From positions 1 to 59,395 of the IMG/VR virus record IMGVR_UViG_3300046693_000004: a stretch of 59,395 bases of DNA. One strand, written 5' to 3'. The notes beneath the pieces were generated by a model that searched no databases, was not told the DNA's origin, and worked only from the letters and a program-made list of their open reading frames with translations. A program made the position numbers and the translations under genes. The DNA comes from a virus. Position 1 is the stretch's first letter. Every line of letters begins with the position of its first letter. Below are positions 13,406-21,094 of this stretch, piece by piece.

Positions 13406-13672
13406 ATGAGCTACACTGTCATCAACTTTAGAAGTAAGAAGGCGTTGAAGGAGGCTGTTAAGAACTGGAATGAACGGACTGAAATTGGTATGATGGCTGC
13501 TTATCAAAAGCATGGCACCGTTCGCCCGATAGCTTGCTACCAACCCGGCCTTGGTCCTGACTTGTCCAACTATACAGGACGTGTTAGCTTGGAGGGACCG
13601 CATTACCCCAAGGCTCATTCGTGGTATGCTGAAGGTGAATTGGTGAATGGAATATTGGTGAAGGTGAAGTGA
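13406..13672 (+). CDS. small hypothetical protein (88 aa)
   Basis: 88-residue basic protein with an N-terminal helix (KKALKEAVKNWNER) and a proline- and tyrosine-rich C-terminal half. GGGGAG precedes the start by 8 bases. Followed at once by the structured RNA region. Unrecognised. Confidence 0.55.
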   Translation: MSYTVINFRSKKALKEAVKNWNERTEIGMMAAYQKHGTVRPIACYQPGLGPDLSNYTGRVSLEGPHYPKAHSWYAEGELVNGILVKVK

Positions 13673-13677
13673 TAATC

Positions 13678-13766
13678 GGAAGGTATGGATAGTTAATTCG
13701 GGGCTACTAAAGTGTTAGTCGGAATTAATGAAAAGGCTATCGGCCGTAAGGCTTTCCATACCTTCC
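13678..13766 (+). ncRNA. predicted three-way-junction RNA element
   Basis: A 12-bp perfect outer stem pairs GGAAGGTATGGA (13678-13689) with TCCATACCTTCC (13755-13766). Inside, TTAATTC (13693) pairs with GAATTAA (13722) and encloses a small perfect hairpin ACTAA-AGTG-TTAGT (13706-13719). A third arm contains GGC-TATCG-GCC (13735-13745). The element sits between two genes, 20 bases before the ribosome site of the next. It could be a cis-regulatory leader, an RNA processing site or a free RNA. No known ribozyme core was recognised. Confidence 0.6.
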
Positions 13767-13786
13767 AATTAACATAGGGGAATAAA

Positions 13787-13888
13787 ATGCTTGAATATGA
13801 CCTATTGATAATTGAAATAGTTGAAAGTGACGACGAATGGTATGAAAAGAAATTAGACGAGCAATGGGAATCAGATTGTGACACTTAA
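13787..13888 (+). CDS. acidic micro-protein (33 aa)
   Basis: 33 codons starting MLEYDLLIIEIVESDDEWYE, strongly acidic. AGGGG at 13776-13780 gives a good ribosome site just after the structured RNA, so the RNA could control its translation. Confidence 0.5.
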   Translation: MLEYDLLIIEIVESDDEWYEKKLDEQWESDCDT

Positions 13889-14009
13889 CACCATCAAACT
13901 CATTGTAGGCATCACAGCCGGGTATGGTTACGCAATCACAACCTTACTTGACATGATGCCTACAGTTAAGCTAGGATTAGTCAACTTAATTGTTATGGGG
14001 AGGTTGTAA
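13878..14009 (+). CDS. small membrane protein (43 aa), GTG start
   Basis: GTG start overlapping the end of the acidic micro-gene by 11 bases. Two hydrophobic stretches (IKLIVGITAGYGYAI and VKLGLVNLIVM) suggest two short membrane helices. Unrecognised. Confidence 0.4.
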   Translation: MTLNTIKLIVGITAGYGYAITTLLDMMPTVKLGLVNLIVMGRL

Positions 14010-14011
14010 TT

Positions 14012-14209
14012 ATGGCACGATTTCTTAAGACGCGCGCACGTAAGCCGCTAGCTGAAGAAAGTATTTCAACTGGCGTAACAAACTATCGCGATGATGGGGG
14101 ACTTAGATTTACTATCTCTTGTGGAGATTATAAAATTTCTCTTACTCACATGGAAAAAGATCATGTAATTGAGCAATGGAATAAGATGCAACAGGAGCAT
14201 GAAAAATGA
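14012..14209 (+). CDS. small hypothetical protein (65 aa)
   Basis: 65-residue basic protein (MARFLKTRARKPLAEESIST start), with GGGGAGG upstream of the ATG. Ends in an ATGA overlap with the next gene. Probably a small beta protein; not recognised. Confidence 0.55.
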   Translation: MARFLKTRARKPLAEESISTGVTNYRDDGGLRFTISCGDYKISLTHMEKDHVIEQWNKMQQEHEK

Positions 14210-14394
14210 ATGAGCCACGCAAGCTAACTCGCCGCGATTACAACTGGTATCCTGATGTAGATGACGACAACGATTATGTGTGGCGTCATGGTGCTTGGGA
14301 AGTTGATAACCGCGATGAAGAGGTTGACGAAGATGCATTAGAGGAATGGGAAGAGAAAAGGCGCGAGCGCATTGCAAGACAGAATGAATATTAA
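14206..14394 (+). CDS. small acidic protein (62 aa)
   Basis: 62 residues, very acidic in the middle (DVDDDNDYVW, EEVDEDALEEWEEK) with a basic tail. ATGA start overlap; stop TAA directly followed by ATG. Its charge pattern could mimic DNA, but that is only a thought. Confidence 0.5.
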   Translation: MNEPRKLTRRDYNWYPDVDDDNDYVWRHGAWEVDNRDEEVDEDALEEWEEKRRERIARQNEY

Positions 14395-14637
14395 ATGACT
14401 GAAATTCAAGTACGTCCCAAAGCTGATAAGCGCATTGCATGGCAGTTTACAGGTGAACGCTATGTATGGCCAGATTGGGTATGTAATTGTACCAAGTGGA
14501 TTGGTGATGAATTATTTCTTGGTCGCCAGTCAGGACTTCAATTAGTTAAACCAACAGAATGGTTAATTAAAGATCTTGATGGCGGAATTAGCTGGTGTAG
14601 AAATGATGACATGTGGAATGTATGGGAGAAGGTGTGA
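14395..14637 (+). CDS. small phage protein (80 aa)
   Basis: 80-residue tryptophan-rich protein (WQFTGERYVWPDWVCNC...KPTEWLIKDLDGG...WNVWEKV). This layout recalls small phage proteins of unknown role with a PGDWIVKG-type ending. The stop overlaps the next start as TGATG. Confidence 0.6.
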   Translation: MTEIQVRPKADKRIAWQFTGERYVWPDWVCNCTKWIGDELFLGRQSGLQLVKPTEWLIKDLDGGISWCRNDDMWNVWEKV

Positions 14638-14771
14638 TGCGATATCATGGTGCTAATCGCTACTCAGTCTACCAACTCTACGCATTTGTAGTCTGTAGGC
14701 AGCATGATAAATATGGTGAAAGTGTACATAGCTATTGGAGCTATTGCGTCTACCCACAGGAGAAGAAATGA
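14637..14771 (+). CDS. micro-protein (44 aa)
   Basis: 44-codon frame starting MRYHGANRYSVYQLYAFVVC, tyrosine-rich, ending in an ATGA overlap. A TGTGGGYA site (14751) lies near its end. Unrecognised. Confidence 0.4.
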   Translation: MRYHGANRYSVYQLYAFVVCRQHDKYGESVHSYWSYCVYPQEKK

Positions 14772-14947
14772 AGCATTCTGTACAACGTCAATATATACTA
14801 AGCCAAGATGAAGTTAAATGTGCTATTTATGATTATCTTAAGAAAATGGATAAGCCTATCCCTGAAAATTTTAATAAACTTGAGTATGCTTGGAATGGGC
14901 ATAAAGAATGTCATGTGGATTACAATGACGTAATTATTACTCCCTAA
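14768..14947 (+). CDS. small hypothetical protein (59 aa)
   Basis: Start at 14768 set by the ATGA overlap (MKHSVQRQYILSQDEVKCAI). Soluble, helix then beta. Its last 11 bases overlap the 3' end of the convergent primase gene, so the two transcripts collide here. Confidence 0.55.
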   Translation: MKHSVQRQYILSQDEVKCAIYDYLKKMDKPIPENFNKLEYAWNGHKECHVDYNDVIITP

Positions 14948-17237
14948 GCAAACTCAAATCCTTCAACACATAGCTCTTCTGCGTTGTCCCATATTTACTA
15001 CCTAATTCCATCTTCCCAATCTCTCTAATTGTATCAGCATCGCAAAGGGTGCTGATACATCTTTTTATGGCTATAGTGCTACCCATCTTGTCATTCTTGA
15101 ATGATGCTTGTGCCACTAGCCGTCTATTCAGATAGCTACCAGTCAATATCTTATCATCATAGAGCTTCTGTGGCACCTTGTATTTAGTTATCACTTCTGG
15201 ATTATTGTAGTATTCTCGTATCATTCGCTTCATTTCATCTAGCTGCTTAAGCTCCCCTGTGTTGGCGCCAATTTCGCCCATTTCAAACCGTGAGCTAAGC
15301 ACTCGAATATCGTTGGACACTAGCTCCATTGCCCATTGAACGTACTCAGGTGTCACTACAGGCTCAATGGGGTTCACTCCTACAGCTATCAAGGCAGAAA
15401 TCTTCAACGTCTTCATGTGGGCACGGTTCCACAACTGTCTGATGAAATCTTTATCGTTGGCATTCACTTTATCTGTTGCAAATATTTGATATTGGCGTAG
15501 AAGCTTGTCCGCAGCTTCATTGCATTGGACATTCACAACTCTGTTAGCGTGCATTATGCTTTCAGATTGAGCACATAGCGATGAAAACTGATCTACAAGC
15601 TGAAAGTTAGGCTCTACGTTGATAGCATTTTCATTAAGATAGGGAACTTTTCCCTTGTATTCGATTATTAAGAACCTAGGTAGTAAGCCAGCGGAAACCA
15701 TATCCTCATTGAGAACGTTGTAGAACGTCTCAGGAGTGCTTTCAGCAAGGATAGTAAACGCGGGTGCTCTAGTTTCGCTGATGTTCTTTTCTTTATCGGA
15801 GTAGATTGACGGTCGGAAGGATTGGTGATGTCCAGATTTATTGTACAAATCGAGCATGATCCGCAGCAAGTTCTTCTCACTGCCATTAGCATGAGGGTTG
15901 CTAATGCTTTGAAGACGAATGCCAAACTCGCCCAATATGCTCACAAAGCAGGGGTGAGTATTAATATACTTGACAAGAGCTTGACCGCTGGCGATTTCGG
16001 CCGGGCCTAAAAATCCGGCTGAAGTTGGCACCTGTAGCTTTACGCTGTTCATTAACTTATCAATGCCGCTAGCCATTGTCTCTTTACCGGCACCAGTTTG
16101 AGCAATCAGAATAACGTACTGATTAAGTCCTGTGCCTGAAATATTATAAGCCTTACCGCAAATTCCAGCCATCAAGCCAATAGCACCAGCGATAGCAATT
16201 TCTGGTACTTGACGTGGTGAGCTATCGTAGATGAATTGAGCTATCACTCCCATTAAGCCGGGCGGAAGTGATATGGTTGATTTATAATATGTGGGTATAG
16301 CTGGAACCATATGTTCATTAACAGACACAGGAACAGTAATGTTTTCAATTTGTTTCGGCTTTGTCCTGAACTGTTCTAGCGCCACCTTAAATCCATCAAT
16401 ATCAATAGGTGGCAACATTTGATCAAATGATTTTCTAATCATCCAATTTACATAATCATTACGCTTAGCCTTCGGTCTAGCTCCTAATGGAGATTGACGA
16501 AACATCCTAGCAATCTGTGTTTCATTTTGTGTATAGAATGCAAACATATTAATTAGTGCAAGATCAGCTTCGGATTGTGATTGATACAAATCCTGCCAAT
16601 GACCTTTATACAGTAAATTAAATTTATCACCATTCACAGCACCTTTAGCCATATCAACAATGGCAACATCAGTAGCTAATTCAGGTGCGTTACCATTATA
16701 TTGAATTGTTTGCGGAGTGCCAGCACCCATTTGCTCATAGAGCATTGTAAGCTTGTCTTGATGATCGCGAATAGGAGCCGAATTATATACATTCCCTGTC
16801 ATAGTAGCATAGCGACCAGATGAATATAATTCAATCTTTGATCGCCTACGACCTTGTGGTATCTGCCCACGAATAATAATATGCAAGCCTATGCCTGAAG
16901 GTGAGACTTCAGCATAGCTATCAAACTCACGGAAGATTTTTAATTGACGTTCGGTAACAGTAGGATCGCCCAAAGGGTCATCGAGATCAATAAAAGTATA
17001 TGGGTCATTTTCCGAAAAGACGAATCCAATGCCTGAATAAGAAAAACGGCTGGCAAGTGCGCCGTCAAAAGTAGTCCAAGTGTCTGGATTGTTAACATTT
17101 GCCATTTCTCCACTCACGGAGTACGGTACTTTAGTTGGTTTGGCAGCACCAATATCTTCATAACGCCATAAGACAAATTGCTTAAGTTGGCGCAATTCTT
17201 CAGGTATATTATAGTATGGACGTAGAATATCGTTCAT
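14937..17237 (-). CDS. NrS-1-like primase-polymerase fused to helicase (766 aa)
   Basis: Residues 1-155 form an archaeo-eukaryotic primase (PrimPol) domain. The metal site is FIDLDD (D84, D86), SPSGIGLH (112-119) supplies the catalytic His, and ELYSSGRYATMTG (136-148) follows. The wording and order closely recall the deep-sea phage NrS-1 primase-polymerase. A PriCT-like helical domain follows (about 221-269, with MFRQSP and KRNDYV). The C-terminal half is a DUF3987-type ATPase with Walker A TGAGKET (381-387). Such enzymes start DNA chains without a primer at short template motifs and unwind DNA. It lies on its own leftward unit with a small RHH-like gene. It is the obvious candidate reader of the TGTGGGYA sites. 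Confidence 0.85.
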   Translation of the reverse strand: MNDILRPYYNIPEELRQLKQFVLWRYEDIGAAKPTKVPYSVSGEMANVNNPDTWTTFDGALASRFSYSGIGFVFSENDPYTFIDLDDPLGDPTVTERQLKIFREFDSYAEVSPSGIGLHIIIRGQIPQGRRRSKIELYSSGRYATMTGNVYNSAPIRDHQDKLTMLYEQMGAGTPQTIQYNGNAPELATDVAIVDMAKGAVNGDKFNLLYKGHWQDLYQSQSEADLALINMFAFYTQNETQIARMFRQSPLGARPKAKRNDYVNWMIRKSFDQMLPPIDIDGFKVALEQFRTKPKQIENITVPVSVNEHMVPAIPTYYKSTISLPPGLMGVIAQFIYDSSPRQVPEIAIAGAIGLMAGICGKAYNISGTGLNQYVILIAQTGAGKETMASGIDKLMNSVKLQVPTSAGFLGPAEIASGQALVKYINTHPCFVSILGEFGIRLQSISNPHANGSEKNLLRIMLDLYNKSGHHQSFRPSIYSDKEKNISETRAPAFTILAESTPETFYNVLNEDMVSAGLLPRFLIIEYKGKVPYLNENAINVEPNFQLVDQFSSLCAQSESIMHANRVVNVQCNEAADKLLRQYQIFATDKVNANDKDFIRQLWNRAHMKTLKISALIAVGVNPIEPVVTPEYVQWAMELVSNDIRVLSSRFEMGEIGANTGELKQLDEMKRMIREYYNNPEVITKYKVPQKLYDDKILTGSYLNRRLVAQASFKNDKMGSTIAIKRCISTLCDADTIREIGKMELGSKYGTTQKSYVLKDLSLLRE

Positions 17238-17271
17238 TAACCCCAGCCCGTGCCCGAATTAGTATGAAGGG

Positions 17272-17451
17272 TTATGAATTGATTAATTCTGCTAATCGCT
17301 TATCAGATACTCTTGTTACTAATACAGCTTTTAAAACATCAGACAACGAAAGTCTTTTGCCTGTCATATTCTCTAAATTCTTACGCAATTGAATTAGATC
17401 AGGAACAATATTCTCGCCGATCAAAGAAACATTAATACGATTTGTGGGCAT
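17272..17451 (-). CDS. RHH-like small DNA-binding protein (59 aa)
   Basis: 59 codons starting ATGCCCACA, one of the five gene starts that overlap a TGTGGGYA site. The layout RINVSL..E...DLIQLRKNLENMTGKRLSLSDVLKAVL matches a strand followed by two helices, as in ribbon-helix-helix repressors. It lies directly upstream of the primase gene and faces the divergent promoter region at 17452-17717. An autorepressor of this region is a reasonable inference. Confidence 0.55.
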   Translation of the reverse strand: MPTNRINVSLIGENIVPDLIQLRKNLENMTGKRLSLSDVLKAVLVTRVSDKRLAELINS

Positions 17452-17532
17452 TGTGATTAGTTTCCCATTCTTGGATTTAATCCTATAAGAGCGTAGCTTA
17501 GAGCCATCAATCCGTCAATGACAAAATGACGC

Positions 17533-17561
17533 TTGACACCGCTTTAGGCCATGGCTAAGGT
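17533..17561 (+). promoter_or_regulatory. candidate promoter of the replication operon
   Basis: TTGACA (17533-17538) and TAAGGT (17556-17561), 17 nt apart, within the repeated context GCTTGACACC also seen near 12 kb. A transcript would carry a leader of about 150 nt before the first gene at 17718. Confidence 0.45.
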
Positions 17562-17598
17562 CCGAGTAACGGATTGCAGGGTGATGACAGCCCCAAAT

Positions 17599-17645
17599 GG
17601 TTCTAAGTCTACCATGCTCTTGTCAAGTATGGTGTTTTCGGAACC
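17599..17645 (+). promoter_or_regulatory. nested inverted repeat in operon leader
   Basis: GGTTC (17599) pairs with GAACC (17641). Inside, ACCAT (17611) pairs with ATGGT (17629) around CTT-GTC-AAG. As DNA it is an imperfect palindrome over a minus-strand TTGACA, so it may be an operator. As RNA it would be a leader hairpin. Confidence 0.4.
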
Positions 17646-17717
17646 GAGAAAGCAATACCGAGATAAGGTGCTGGACTAACAGAAAACGGCACCGCATAAT
17701 TTATAAAGGAATAGTAA

Positions 17718-18029
17718 ATGAAAGATGACCACGAAGATTTGAAAGATAGAAGCACCACACCTTTCAATGAAACTAAGGAATATAAAGAAAAGATTGCTGA
17801 AGGCATGGAGGCAATTAATAGACGTAGCAGCGTTGCCCAACTTGTACCCACAAAATCAGATGCTGAATTAGCTAATGAGCTTAAGGAAAAGGTAGCCGAA
17901 GCTTATAAGCCTTTCCTTGAACTTTTAAATGAATATGATAAGCATGGCTTAAATGTGCAAGCTGGTGTCGGTAAGAACGCATTTGGTAAATATGCAATTG
18001 TGCAGTTGCAAGTGATTAAGGTGTTTTAG
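17718..18029 (+). CDS. hypothetical phage protein (103 aa)
   Basis: 103-residue helical, charged protein; first gene of the replication operon, with AAAGGA upstream. The last base of its TAG stop is also the first base of tRNA-Thr, so tRNA processing would cut the mRNA at this stop. Unrecognised. Confidence 0.6.
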   Translation: MKDDHEDLKDRSTTPFNETKEYKEKIAEGMEAINRRSSVAQLVPTKSDAELANELKEKVAEAYKPFLELLNEYDKHGLNVQAGVGKNAFGKYAIVQLQVIKVF

Positions 18030-18104
18030 CCGGTTTAGCTCAGTTGGTAGAGCAATTCATTTGTAACGAATAGGTCGCAGGTTCAATTCCTGCAATCGGC
18101 ACCA
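18029..18104 (+). tRNA. tRNA-Thr (UGU)
   Basis: Full cloverleaf: acceptor GCCGGTT/AATCGGC, D-arm GCTC/GAGC with GGTAG loop, T-arm GCAGG/CCTGC with TTCAATT loop, discriminator A and encoded CCA. The anticodon loop TTTGTAA gives UGU, reading ACA/threonine. The top pair of the anticodon stem is an A.C mismatch. ACA is likely common in phage genes and rare in a GC-rich host. Confidence 0.9.
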
Positions 18105-18120
18105 AATAAAGGAATAAATT

Positions 18121-18603
18121 ATGCCTGATGAATGGACTAACCCAACTCCTGCTGATCCCCGTGATTTGCTTGACCGCGATACTGTGCTGCTATCATGGCA
18201 GCAAGCTAAAGATGTTTTAGAGGCGGCTAAAACTACTGAAATGGAATGGCGCAAATACGTTGTAAAACGCGCTTTCCCTACACCTAACGAGGGTGTTAAT
18301 ACTCTTTCTCTTGGTGGTGGATATGAGCTTAAAGGTACGGTAAAATACAATTATAAGCTTGATAAAGATATTAGCAAAGTGTGGGCTGTTCAAAATCGAA
18401 TTGCTGCGCTTGGCAATCGTGGCGCTTTTCTAGCCGATAAATTCTTTAGCTGGAAAGTTGACTTTCTGACTACTGAGTATAAGGCACTGCTAAAAGAAAA
18501 AGATGAAAGCGAAGAGGCTAAGCAAATACTTGGTTTGATTAATGAGGTTCTGACCATTGATGAAGCTGCGCCGACGCTTAGTATCAAGGAGCCTAAGAAA
18601 TGA
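18121..18603 (+). CDS. hypothetical phage replication-operon protein (160 aa)
   Basis: 160 residues, soluble. The central part (EMEWRKYVVKRAFPTPNEGVNTLSLGGGYELKGTVKYNYKL, in pieces) matches my memory of a family found next to single-strand-annealing or Sak4 genes in phages. It could assist recombination. AAGGAATAA upstream gives the ribosome site right after the tRNA. Confidence 0.65.
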   Translation: MPDEWTNPTPADPRDLLDRDTVLLSWQQAKDVLEAAKTTEMEWRKYVVKRAFPTPNEGVNTLSLGGGYELKGTVKYNYKLDKDISKVWAVQNRIAALGNRGAFLADKFFSWKVDFLTTEYKALLKEKDESEEAKQILGLINEVLTIDEAAPTLSIKEPKK

Positions 18604-18803
18604 CACCCGGCGATGCAAATGTAGTATCAAATCTAAGGCGTCAATTAAAAGAAGCTGTGGCTATTTATACAGATAAGCAGCTTGCTGATGCTTGGCGAAA
18701 TTTTAGTCAGTCTGAAGACTATCCTGAAATGGAAAAATTTATAGACTGGATTGAACCCACGGAAGACCAAGGCGAAGATGTACTAGGACTTAAGCCAGAA
18801 TGA
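18600..18803 (+). CDS. small acidic protein (67 aa)
   Basis: 67 residues, starting in an ATGA overlap and ending in another one. Acidic C-terminal half (EPTEDQGEDVLGLKPE). Between the 160-aa gene and the Sak4-like ATPase. Unrecognised. Confidence 0.55.
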   Translation: MTPGDANVVSNLRRQLKEAVAIYTDKQLADAWRNFSQSEDYPEMEKFIDWIEPTEDQGEDVLGLKPE

Positions 18804-19465
18804 ACCTCTCTGACCTTAAACCAGCTTCAACATACGCTAATATGAGTGGATTAAAAGCCATTGTATATGGTCCTCCGGGTAGTGGAAAAACGCCTGTGTT
18901 CAACACAGCCACTAGACCATTACTGTTAGCTTGCGAGCCGGGTCTATTATCAATGCGAGGCTCGCAAGTACCTACCTTTCAAGCTCATACACCAGAAGCG
19001 CTAGATGATTTTTTTAAATGGTTATTCTCTAGCGCAGAGACTAAAAATTTTGATACTGTTGGTGTTGACAGTGTAAGCCAATTAGCTGATGTATATTTAC
19101 AGGCTGCTTTAAAAAAGCATAAGCATGGTTTGCAGGCATATGGAGAAATGGCAGAAAAGGTTATGGATATTCTACGTCCATTATTCTTTTTAAAAGAAAA
19201 ACATTGTTATTTAATCTGCAAGCAAACTATTGAAGCTGGAGTAATGAAGCCTTACTTTTTAGGAAAACAATTACCTACAGAAGTACCTCATTTATATGAT
19301 GCTATTTTGCATCTTGGGCTTCATAACGTGCCTCAAGTTGGACAAGTGCAGAGCTTCCAAACTAAACAAAGTTATGATATACTCGCGCGAGATAGAAGCG
19401 GTAGATTAGCTGAATTTGAACAACCTGATTTCGGTGCAATTATTAGAAAGGCGATGCAGACATGA
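18800..19465 (+). CDS. Sak4-like RecA-fold ATPase (221 aa)
   Basis: Walker A is GPPGSGKT at residues 24-31 and a Walker B-like TVGVDSVSQL follows. Length (221 aa) and the short N-terminus before the P-loop fit the Sak4 family of phage single-strand annealing ATPases, often sited near an SSB gene as here. It should help strand annealing and recombination-dependent replication. The residue after the P-loop Thr is Pro, which is uncommon. ATGA overlaps couple it to both neighbours. Confidence 0.75.
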   Translation: MNLSDLKPASTYANMSGLKAIVYGPPGSGKTPVFNTATRPLLLACEPGLLSMRGSQVPTFQAHTPEALDDFFKWLFSSAETKNFDTVGVDSVSQLADVYLQAALKKHKHGLQAYGEMAEKVMDILRPLFFLKEKHCYLICKQTIEAGVMKPYFLGKQLPTEVPHLYDAILHLGLHNVPQVGQVQSFQTKQSYDILARDRSGRLAEFEQPDFGAIIRKAMQT

Positions 19466-19692
19466 ATAGCTTAGAAGAAGCACAGCAAACTATGTATGAT
19501 CTTATCAAAAAGCTTGAACTTAAAATTAATTCTCTAGATGAAAATCAGAGTGTAAGAGCTAAAGCACTTGAATTTGCTAGCTGCATGTACATTAATGATA
19601 ATGGAAACAAGGGAGATACCAAAGCAGAAGGGTTTATTGCTTTTGCTAATGAAGTTTACAAATATCTTAAGGAAGGAAAGTCAAATGCCTAA
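19462..19692 (+). CDS. small helical protein (76 aa)
   Basis: 76 residues, helical and charged, starting in an ATGA overlap with the ATPase gene. Unrecognised. Its 3' end overlaps the next start by 8 bases. Confidence 0.55.
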   Translation: MNSLEEAQQTMYDLIKKLELKINSLDENQSVRAKALEFASCMYINDNGNKGDTKAEGFIAFANEVYKYLKEGKSNA

Positions 19693-19882
19693 AGGAGTTT
19701 ATAAGCGAAAGAAAGCTGGTAGGTCAAATGGAAGTAGGGATAAGCTGAAAGAGCTTATGCAACACACTCCACTATGGTCAACACCTACCGAACCTCCTAC
19801 TTTCCTATCTCGTCTTGAGGCAGCTACAGTTAAATATGAGCAAGCAATCAACGATACTATTACAGCTTTGAAAGGACAGTAG
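19685..19882 (+). CDS. small basic protein (65 aa)
   Basis: Start at 19685 (MPKGVYKRKKAGRSNGSRDK), with AAGGAAAG just upstream; a longer frame to 19568 only shadows the previous gene. The basic N-terminus followed by a helical half suggests nucleic acid binding. TAG is followed directly by the next ATG. Confidence 0.55.
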   Translation: MPKGVYKRKKAGRSNGSRDKLKELMQHTPLWSTPTEPPTFLSRLEAATVKYEQAINDTITALKGQ

Positions 19883-20182
19883 ATGAATGATGATGAAATT
19901 GAAAAAGAAATTCAAGCTAAGGGTTTGAATGCGCCGCGCCTTAATCCTGCAAAAATTATGGCTACAATTCTTGCAGAACAATATTATGTATTTCCCGGAA
20001 CCGTAATGACAGTTTGTTGTCTTACACTTCAAAATGGCTATAATGTTGTGGGTACAAGTGCACCCGCCTCTCCTGAAAATTTTGATAAAGAAATGGGAGA
20101 AAAGATTTCTAAAACCAAGGCTCAGGACCAGATTTGGGCACTTGAAGGTTACTTGTTGAAATCAAAGCTGAAAGGACAGTAA
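19883..20182 (+). CDS. hypothetical phage protein (99 aa)
   Basis: 99 residues. The central part (TVMTVCCLTLQNGYNVVGTSAPASPENFDKEMG, in pieces) and the ending AQDQIWALEGYLLK fit a common phage family related to the T4-like Gp49 / DUF-type proteins of unknown function, as far as I recall. Soluble. It sits in the replication operon. Confidence 0.6.
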   Translation: MNDDEIEKEIQAKGLNAPRLNPAKIMATILAEQYYVFPGTVMTVCCLTLQNGYNVVGTSAPASPENFDKEMGEKISKTKAQDQIWALEGYLLKSKLKGQ

Positions 20183-20183
20183 A

Positions 20184-20399
20184 ATGCATCCATCAACATT
20201 CGAGTATCTGAAGCCTACTGATGAACAGATTAAGCAAATGGCTGTTGTCCGTGAAGCAGCAAAAGCTTATTGTGAAATTCTGGAAAGAATGCTTCCAGAT
20301 GGACCAGATAAAACTTATATGATTCGCAATCTTCGCAGTAACGCAATGTGGGCGAATATCGCAATTACTCGTTTGCCTGATGGCACTCCCCGTTCATAA
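20184..20399 (+). CDS. Acb2-like small phage protein (71 aa)
   Basis: 71 residues ending in NLRSNAMWANIAITRLPDG, with a preceding helix EAAKAYCEILERMLPDGPDKTYMIR. This is close to the pattern of the small helical phage family that includes Acb2-type cyclic-nucleotide sponges, which block CBASS defence. The match is from memory and needs a search. If right, the protein would form a hexamer that sequesters signalling nucleotides. AAAGGACAG provides the ribosome site. Confidence 0.5.
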   Translation: MHPSTFEYLKPTDEQIKQMAVVREAAKAYCEILERMLPDGPDKTYMIRNLRSNAMWANIAITRLPDGTPRS

Positions 20400-20416
20400 C
20401 AAAAGGAACTAATTAA

Positions 20417-21094
20417 ATGCAACCCTATAACTTTGATGCTACTAATATCACACCGCAACAAGGTGCTGGCGCACATCCAGCCGGTATGTTTCCATTTGTA
20501 ATTACTAATACATTTGGACAAGATACCAAGGCTAAGGATGGTGCTATGCTTTGTGTAGTGATGACTTCCAATGTTGGGAGTATCACCAATCGCTACAATA
20601 TTTTCAATGCTAGCGAAGCTGCAATGGAGATTGCCAAGAAAGAGCTTAGCGCATTGTGCCATGCAACTGGTGTATTTGTGTTGACTATTGTTGATGGTAA
20701 TAACCAGTTGCTTCCTTATGACCAATGGGCACGTGAAATTCGTAACGCTCGCGGTGTGATGGAAATTGGGCCGCAAGCCAACGACCCAAAATACATGGAA
20801 GTTAAAAAGGTTTATGACCAAGCCGGTAATGAACCCGGTAAATCTCCCGGTGCAGCACCACAGCCACAGGGGCAAGGTGGTGGCGGTAGTTGGGGTGCTG
20901 GTGCTCCTGCTCAGAATAACCCGCCAGCCTCTACAGGCGGTCAGGGAGGGGCTTGGGCACCTAATTCGGGTAGCAATCCTCCAGCCAATAATCCCCCTGC
21001 TCAGGGAGGCTGGCAACCCGGCCCAACTGGCGGTGCTCCTGCTAGTGGTGGCGCTCCCGGCAATCCGCCTTGGGCTGGTGGTGGTCAGAAGTAG
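20417..21094 (+). CDS. SSB-like protein (DUF669 type) with Gly/Pro-rich tail (225 aa)
   Basis: Residues 1-135 (MQPYNFDATNITPQQ... MFPFVITNTFGQDTKAKDGAMLCVVM, in pieces) follow the DUF669-type phage single-strand DNA-binding protein pattern. From about residue 135 to the end it is a low-complexity Gly/Pro/Gln/Asn linker. The tail ends WAGGGQK rather than the acidic tip of bacterial SSB, so it may not recruit host partners in the usual way. It lies close to Sak4, as in other phages. A terminator follows. Confidence 0.65.
   Translation: MQPYNFDATNITPQQGAGAHPAGMFPFVITNTFGQDTKAKDGAMLCVVMTSNVGSITNRYNIFNASEAAMEIAKKELSALCHATGVFVLTIVDGNNQLLPYDQWAREIRNARGVMEIGPQANDPKYMEVKKVYDQAGNEPGKSPGAAPQPQGQGGGGSWGAGAPAQNNPPASTGGQGGAWAPNSGSNPPANNPPAQGGWQPGPTGGAPASGGAPGNPPWAGGGQK

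Larger units (their letters stand above)
17452..17717. other. second divergent intergenic region
   Basis: 266 bases between the leftward RHH/primase unit and the rightward replication operon. I find no gene. It holds a rightward promoter candidate (17533), a nested inverted repeat (17599-17645) and a minus-strand TTGACA at about 17620 that could serve the primase unit. Confidence 0.45.

Noticed and set aside
13678-13766. Hammerhead ribozyme
   Set aside because: The three-way junction suggested it, but the CUGAUGA and GAAA core sequences are absent.
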